Position numbers and translations under genes: made by a program. This document shows positions 6,716-9,750 of a DNA stretch of 9,750 bases, one piece after another. The stretch is from an uncultured Clostridia bacterium (lineage in GTDB: Bacteria > Bacillota > Clostridia > Oscillospirales > Ruminococcaceae), in the NCBI GenBank assembly GCA_946613705.1, contig CAMOFU010000081.1:1-9750 (forward strand), in the 5' to 3' direction. The notes under the pieces were generated by a model. It worked only from the letters and a program-made list of their open reading frames with translations. It did not search any database and was not told the origin of the DNA. The stretch's first letter is position 1. Every line of letters starts with the position of its first letter.

Positions 6716-6722
6716 CTCCTTT
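6716..6722 (-). promoter_or_regulatory. Shine-Dalgarno site that decides the recombinase start
   Basis: On the - strand this reads AAAGGAG, followed by CAATGCC and the in-frame TTG at 6708, a 7-nt spacing. The ATG within the spacer (6713-6711) is out of frame, only 2 nt from the site, and opens just a Met-Pro-stop frame whose TGA overlaps the TTG. The site therefore selects the TTG and shortens the protein by 12 residues relative to the ATG at 6744. Confidence 0.75.
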
Positions 6723-6732
6723 GCAGACTAAA

Positions 6733-6756
6733 AGCCGCCGACATTTGTCAGCGGCT
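6733..6756 (-). terminator. Hairpin terminator after the DHH phosphoesterase gene
   Basis: AGCCGC (6733-6738) pairs with GCGGCT (6751-6756). After one mismatch, GACA (6740-6743) pairs with TGTC (6746-6749) around a 2-nt loop. On the - strand it starts 15 nt after the DHH stop and is followed by TTT and then A, a short tail, so termination may be partial. On the + strand five T follow after GTG, but no + strand gene ends here. Partial read-through would supply the recombinase, for which I see no clear promoter of its own. Confidence 0.65.
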
Positions 6757-6771
6757 GTGTTTTTCGTTCGT

Positions 6772-7704
6772 TCAGACGGGTATCTTGCCGTTCAGCTTGT
6801 CGATGATCGTCGGCAGCTCGGCATCTATCTTGTCGTTGTCCAGCTGGCAGGTGCCTGCGTTGGCATGGCCGCCGCCGCCGTAGGTCAGGCAAAGCTCACC
6901 GATGTTGAAATCACTGCTCCTGTTGACGATCGACTTGCCGATCATTACTGCGGTGTTCTGCTTCTTGAAGCCCCATGCAACGTGTACCGAAAGCTCTGCC
7001 TCGGGCCACATGGCGTATACCATGAAGCGGTTGCCCGCGTAGATCGTCTCTTCGTTTCTCAGGTCGATGACTACTACCTTGTCCTCGACTCTCGCTATCC
7101 TTTGCAGCTGCTCCTTGAAAAGCTCCTGCTGCTCAAAGTAGAGGTCAACACGCTCCTTGACATCGGGCAGCTGTAAAACCTCGTCGATGGAATGGTGAAC
7201 GCAGTAGGATATCAGCTGCATCATCAGATCGTAGTTCGAGATGCGGAAGTTGTGGAACCTGCCAAGACCTGTCCTTGCATCCATAAGGAAGTTCATCAGC
7301 ACCCAGCCCTTGGGGTTGAGTATCTCGTCAACAGTAAAGTCGGCACTGTCGCCCTTGTCAACAGCGTCCATGATCTCGTTGGATACCTCGGTGAACACCA
7401 TCTCGCCGCCGTAGTAATCGTATACGACTCTTGCCGCAGACTTTGCCTCGCCGTCGATTATGTATTTGCCGAGATAATCCTTGAGCTCGTTTCTCAGCAG
7501 CTCGCTCTCATGGTGATCGAACGCGAGCCCGACTCTTTTATCAAAGGGAAGGTTGGTCGTGATATCGTTCTCGGTCAGCTCTATCTTGCCGTCCTGAACG
7601 TCCTTGGGGTGAACGAATTTGATCTCGTCGATAATACCGATCTCGTTGAGCAGCATGGCGCAAACGAGCCCGTCAAAATCACTTCTGGTAACAAGTCTTT
7701 TCAT
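6772..7704 (-). CDS. DHH/DHHA1 family phosphoesterase
   Basis: A 310-residue soluble metal-dependent phosphoesterase. SDFDG (8-12) supplies the first Asp pair, FDHHE (62-66) is the DHH motif proper, and Asp113, Asp116 and Asp119 lie in a further acidic stretch. The C-terminal DHHA1 substrate-binding domain ends in GGGGHANAG (276-284). Together these place it in the superfamily of RecJ, NrnA, GdpP and family II pyrophosphatases. Proteins of this shape are often labelled exopolyphosphatase-like. The natural substrate (short oligonucleotides, a cyclic dinucleotide product or polyphosphate) cannot be decided from sequence. It has no transmembrane, PAS or GGDEF part, so it is not a GdpP. The start is firm: GGAGG lies 7 nt before the ATG. 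It has its own strong promoter 79 nt upstream and a terminator just after its stop. Confidence 0.92.
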   Translation of the reverse strand: MKRLVTRSDFDGLVCAMLLNEIGIIDEIKFVHPKDVQDGKIELTENDITTNLPFDKRVGLAFDHHESELLRNELKDYLGKYIIDGEAKSAARVVYDYYGGEMVFTEVSNEIMDAVDKGDSADFTVDEILNPKGWVLMNFLMDARTGLGRFHNFRISNYDLMMQLISYCVHHSIDEVLQLPDVKERVDLYFEQQELFKEQLQRIARVEDKVVVIDLRNEETIYAGNRFMVYAMWPEAELSVHVAWGFKKQNTAVMIGKSIVNRSSDFNIGELCLTYGGGGHANAGTCQLDNDKIDAELPTIIDKLNGKIPV

Positions 7705-7718
7705 TTTGAAACCTCCGA

Positions 7719-7735
7719 AATATTTTAAAAATATT
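7719..7735. promoter_or_regulatory. AT-only palindrome in the DHH gene leader
   Basis: AATATTTT (7719-7726) and AAAATATT (7728-7735) are perfect inverted repeats around one A. It ends 2 nt from the GGAGG site in the predicted 72-nt leader. It could be a protein-binding operator, a weak RNA hairpin affecting ribosome access, or simply AT-rich sequence. There is no way to choose from sequence alone. Confidence 0.35.
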
Positions 7736-7782
7736 GTATTATTGTACGATCAATACATTGACACATCTTTAAACCCACAGTA

Positions 7783-7811
7783 ATTATACCAAATTTTTGC
7801 CGATATGTCAA
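7783..7811 (-). promoter_or_regulatory. Perfect-consensus sigma-A promoter of the DHH gene
   Basis: On the - strand TTGACA (7811-7806) and TATAAT (7788-7783) both match consensus 6/6 with a 17-bp spacer. Transcription should start near 7776. A-tracts about 11 bp apart lie immediately upstream of the -35 (7812-7832) and could act as an UP element. This makes the DHH gene a strongly and probably constitutively transcribed unit, independent of the membrane-protein gene upstream. Confidence 0.88.
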
Positions 7812-7832
7812 CAGATTTTTGGCAGATTTTTT
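7812..7832. promoter_or_regulatory. Phased A-tract direct repeat next to the -35 element (possible UP element)
   Basis: CAGATTTTT occurs at 7812-7820 and again at 7823-7831, with an 11-bp period. On the - strand these are A-tracts directly upstream of TTGACA, and a further AAAAATTT lies in the promoter spacer about two turns on. The position and phasing fit an UP element for the RNA polymerase alpha C-terminal domain, or intrinsic bending. Confidence 0.45.
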
Positions 7833-7855
7833 ATCTTGCCTTATCTTGTCTTGTC
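7831..7855. repeat. Five-unit degenerate pentanucleotide tandem repeat
   Basis: The + strand reads TTATC, TTGCC, TTATC, TTGTC, TTGTC in direct succession, with consensus TTRYC. It is purine-rich on the - strand, where it starts 11 nt past the membrane-protein stop. It is not part of any gene I accept. No terminator hairpin is present in this gap. Confidence 0.6.
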
Positions 7856-7866
7856 GGTCGGTGGGC

Positions 7867-9615
7867 TCACTTTCGCATAAACACGGCGATGATGCCCTTT
7901 TCAAAGAACACGGTCTCAAATTCATCTGTCAGGTAATCGTCAACGTTCACCTCGTCGGTCTTGTAGCGCAGGTCGATGACGTAATACTTCGTCTGCTGTT
8001 TGGTCGTTTCGAGCTGGTAAAGCTCGGAGCAGCGGTACAGGTTCGCGGTCAGGAAGGTCGAGGCGGCAACGCTCTCGTCCTCGGGCACCGTCGAGAATGC
8101 CCTTTCCATCGTCACACGCTCGTGCTCCTGGGCTTCATAGGTGTTTATGTACTTGTTGCGCGGCTGATATATCCCCGTGAATATGATCGCCGAGCAGAAG
8201 AAGCTGTAGAGCAGCAGCTTGGGACGTTTCAGCTCCGAATAGTTGACGGCGGCGAGGTACAGCAGCAGGCTGCCGCTGCCGAAGCAGTAGTGGTAGCCGA
8301 TGTCATACTGGTACTTATAGGTCGTCATCAGATTGATGAGCAGGAACGGTATCATAAGAACAAAGCGCGAGGCTTTTTTTGTCAGCAGCGGCAGGAAGCC
8401 GAGGGGCAGCAGCATTTTCAGAATGAAGATCAGCTTCATCTCTGTAAAGCTCTGGCTGATGACGAACACGGGGTTCATGATGACGGCCTTTATCGCGGTG
8501 AAAAGGCTGCCGCTGTGGTCGTAGATATAATTGTCATAGCGGTAGGTCATAACTCCGTCGCCGTACTGTGCGAGCAGTGCCGTGACCGTAACGAACCAGA
8601 TCACGCCCGCAGCCGCAAGCAGCACACCGCGCTTAGGTCGGTGCTTAGATGCGATCATATATACCCCGACGATAATGACATACAGCGCCGCGTCCTCCTT
8701 GACGGACAGCACGAGCAGTGCCGAGATGACGGTCGGGACAAGCTTATCCGCCTCGATGAAGTACATCAGCCACATCAGCAGCGGCGCAAGGAAATTGTTC
8801 TCGTGCAGATAGTAAAGGCACCCGCCCGCAAAGCAGGGGTACATCGCGTAAACGGCTGAAAACGCGCAGCAGGCGGCATTGGAGAGCCCCCGCCTTTTGC
8901 AGATCAGCAGCAGCGGCACCGCCCCGCTCGCAACTACGAACACCTGCATCACCAGCAGCGTGCAGGGGTCGGGCAGAAGCATATAGATCGGCAGCAGCAG
9001 ATAGAATATCGGTGAGAAATGCACGGCGAAGTGGCTCAGCAGCGTGTCACGCTCACAGGTCGCAAGCGGCAGACCCGTGCGGCGCATATTCTCAAACATC
9101 TGCGCGAATATTCCGAAGTCGTAATTCGGTGTCCAGTGGTTCTTATAGGTCAGCACACATACAAGCCCGATAAACGCGGTGAGCGCGGCGGCGGTCAGTG
9201 CCATGAATATCCACGGGGCAGGTCTGTGCAGCCGAAGCGCGGCATTGTCGGTATTGCTGATGCAGATGAATACTCCGACGGCGGCGCACAGCCCCACCGA
9301 GAAGCCGAAGCTGTTATAGTCAACTGCCGCCATGACCGCGTAGCACAGCACAGCCGCAAGCATCAGCCGCACCGTCACCGCTCTGCTGCGCACAAGGCAC
9401 AGCGCGAGCCACACCGCCGCAACTGCGGCAGCATACAGCGGCAGGTCTATCCCCTGAAAGAATGAGTCGTAGGTGAAGTTGTGACCCACGATCACCATGC
9501 TTGCTGCCGAGACTGCGACCCATGCCAGCACGAGCCTGTAGATCAGCTCTCCGCTGCCGAGCGACAGCACGCGCAGTGCCAGCAGTGAAAGCCTGTCTCT
9601 TATGTTAGTTTTCAT
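7867..9615 (-). CDS. DUF2079 family multi-pass membrane protein
   Basis: A 582-residue polytopic protein with roughly ten or more hydrophobic segments, an extracytoplasmic-looking loop after the first helices, and a soluble C-terminus from about residue 484. The DUF2079 hallmarks are NYDFGIFAQMFENMRR (164-179), HFAVHFSPIFYLLLPIY (195-211), LLPDP followed by LVMQ (213-224), LHENNFLAPLL (270-280) and KEDAALY (306-312). The C-terminal YYVIDLR (544-550) and IIAVFMRK ending fit too. DUF2079 proteins resemble GT-C membrane glycosyltransferases, but no donor or acceptor is known, so none is given. ATG at 9615 is chosen because AAGGAG (9623-9628) lies exactly 7 nt upstream; the frame stays open back to 9723, but those codons cover the promoter. 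No surface-polysaccharide genes lie nearby to hint at a substrate. Confidence 0.88.
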   Translation of the reverse strand: MKTNIRDRLSLLALRVLSLGSGELIYRLVLAWVAVSAASMVIVGHNFTYDSFFQGIDLPLYAAAVAAVWLALCLVRSRAVTVRLMLAAVLCYAVMAAVDYNSFGFSVGLCAAVGVFICISNTDNAALRLHRPAPWIFMALTAAALTAFIGLVCVLTYKNHWTPNYDFGIFAQMFENMRRTGLPLATCERDTLLSHFAVHFSPIFYLLLPIYMLLPDPCTLLVMQVFVVASGAVPLLLICKRRGLSNAACCAFSAVYAMYPCFAGGCLYYLHENNFLAPLLMWLMYFIEADKLVPTVISALLVLSVKEDAALYVIIVGVYMIASKHRPKRGVLLAAAGVIWFVTVTALLAQYGDGVMTYRYDNYIYDHSGSLFTAIKAVIMNPVFVISQSFTEMKLIFILKMLLPLGFLPLLTKKASRFVLMIPFLLINLMTTYKYQYDIGYHYCFGSGSLLLYLAAVNYSELKRPKLLLYSFFCSAIIFTGIYQPRNKYINTYEAQEHERVTMERAFSTVPEDESVAASTFLTANLYRCSELYQLETTKQQTKYYVIDLRYKTDEVNVDDYLTDEFETVFFEKGIIAVFMRK

Positions 9616-9634
9616 TTTCTGTCTCCTTAATAAA

Positions 9635-9648
9635 AGCATCGGGATGCT
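9635..9648 (-). promoter_or_regulatory. Stem-loop at the 5' end of the DUF2079 mRNA
   Basis: AGCATC (9635-9640) and GATGCT (9643-9648) are perfect inverted repeats; the realistic form is 5 bp with a 4-nt loop. The predicted start of transcription is about 9648, so the hairpin would sit at the very 5' end of a 33-nt leader. Such 5' hairpins can protect mRNA from decay. The TTTT after it also resembles a tiny attenuator, but the stem is too short for that to be convincing. Confidence 0.45.
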
Positions 9649-9654
9649 GAACAC

Positions 9655-9683
9655 ATTATAACATAGTTGCGCCGTGTTGTCAA
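9655..9683 (-). promoter_or_regulatory. Perfect-consensus sigma-A promoter of the DUF2079 gene
   Basis: On the - strand TTGACA (9683-9678) and TATAAT (9660-9655) are both 6/6 matches with a 17-bp spacer, and TGT just before the -10 adds an extended -10. Transcription is expected from about 9648. TGAC-N4-GTCA (9687-9698) and the palindrome TCATATGA (9696-9703) lie directly upstream and are possible regulator sites. Confidence 0.87.
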
Positions 9684-9704
9684 TTTTGACTAATGTCATA
9701 TGAT
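9677..9704 (+). promoter_or_regulatory. Possible divergent promoter leading out of the window
   Basis: On the + strand TTGTCA (9677-9682, 5/6) and TATGAT (9699-9704, 5/6) are 16 bp apart. The -35 overlaps that of the DUF2079 promoter because TTGTCAA is nearly self-complementary. Transcription would start near 9711 and run off the right edge. No gene or ribosome site is visible in the remaining 40 bases. Confidence 0.4.
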
Positions 9705-9750
9705 CCGTCGGGCAGCATAGCAATAATCGGTCAGTTCATTCACAGAAATG

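Noticed and set aside
6757..6764. The hairpin at 6733-6756 acting as a + strand terminator (T-run at 6760-6764)
   Set aside because: No + strand gene ends here; the flanking genes both run on the - strand. The hairpin is better explained as the DHH gene's terminator.
5794..7176. 460-residue open frame on the + strand
   Set aside because: It runs antisense through the recombinase, across the terminator and into the DHH gene, both of which have complete family motifs on the - strand. The frame is open only because of GC-rich codon bias, and no family motif is seen in it.
7725..7925. 66-residue open frame on the - strand covering the DUF2079-DHH gap
   Set aside because: It overlaps the 3' end of the DUF2079 gene out of frame and spans the DHH promoter. 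There is no ribosome site and no similarity I recognise.
7819..8859. 346-residue open frame on the + strand
   Set aside because: Antisense to the DUF2079 gene, rich in His/Gln/Arg as expected from reverse-complemented hydrophobic codons, and with no ribosome site.
1..9750. CRISPR arrays, toxin-antitoxin pairs, phage defence genes, riboswitches, tRNA or rRNA
   Set aside because: I looked for spaced repeats, paired small genes, conserved RNA cores and tRNA-like folds and saw none. Leaders are all under about 75 nt and intergenic gaps are under 165 nt.

Overview
The window looks like ordinary core chromosome of a clostridial Firmicute, most likely close to Ruminococcus/Oscillospiraceae. The reasons are the mid-50s GC content judged by eye, strong GGAGG-type Shine-Dalgarno sites, textbook sigma-A promoters with 17-bp spacers, flavin-dependent thymidylate synthesis (ThyX), and an mltG-U32 gene order resembling Bacillus yrrL-yrrN-yrrO. 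The genus assignment is an inference. No insertion sequence, prophage, CRISPR array, tRNA or rRNA was seen.

Left half, + strand (60-5714). A consensus promoter at 60-88 precedes six tightly packed genes: thyX, a tmk-like kinase, a DJ-1/PfpI protein, 5-formyltetrahydrofolate cyclo-ligase (fau), mltG, and a U32 'peptidase' that is probably the tRNA hydroxylation protein TrhP. Four of the five junctions overlap (8, 1, 8 and 1 nt). The exception is a 28-nt gap before the DJ-1 gene. No internal terminator was seen, so this reads as one transcript. It ends at a strong intrinsic terminator (5678-5714). ThyX makes dTMP from dUMP with methylene-THF, Tmk makes dTDP, and Fau returns 5-formyl-THF to the active folate pool, so the first part of the operon is a thymidylate/one-carbon module. 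MltG (peptidoglycan chain release) and TrhP (wobble-uridine hydroxylation) form a second, unrelated module.

Right half, - strand (5692-9615). Read in transcription order, a DUF2079 multi-pass membrane protein (promoter 9655-9683) is followed by a DHH/DHHA1 phosphoesterase with its own perfect promoter (7783-7811), a hairpin terminator (6733-6756), and a tyrosine recombinase that most likely starts at a TTG (6708). The recombinase meets the + strand operon tail to tail. Its stop codon lies in the loop of the operon's terminator and its Lys/Glu-rich tail is encoded opposite the terminator's T-run. At the right edge a possible divergent promoter points out of the window.

I did not find a clearly new biological system. 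The points most worth checking are the kinase's missing DR-motif aspartate, the coding/terminator overlap, the charge-segregated cytoplasmic region of MltG, the TTG start behind a terminator, and the overlapping divergent promoters at the right edge.
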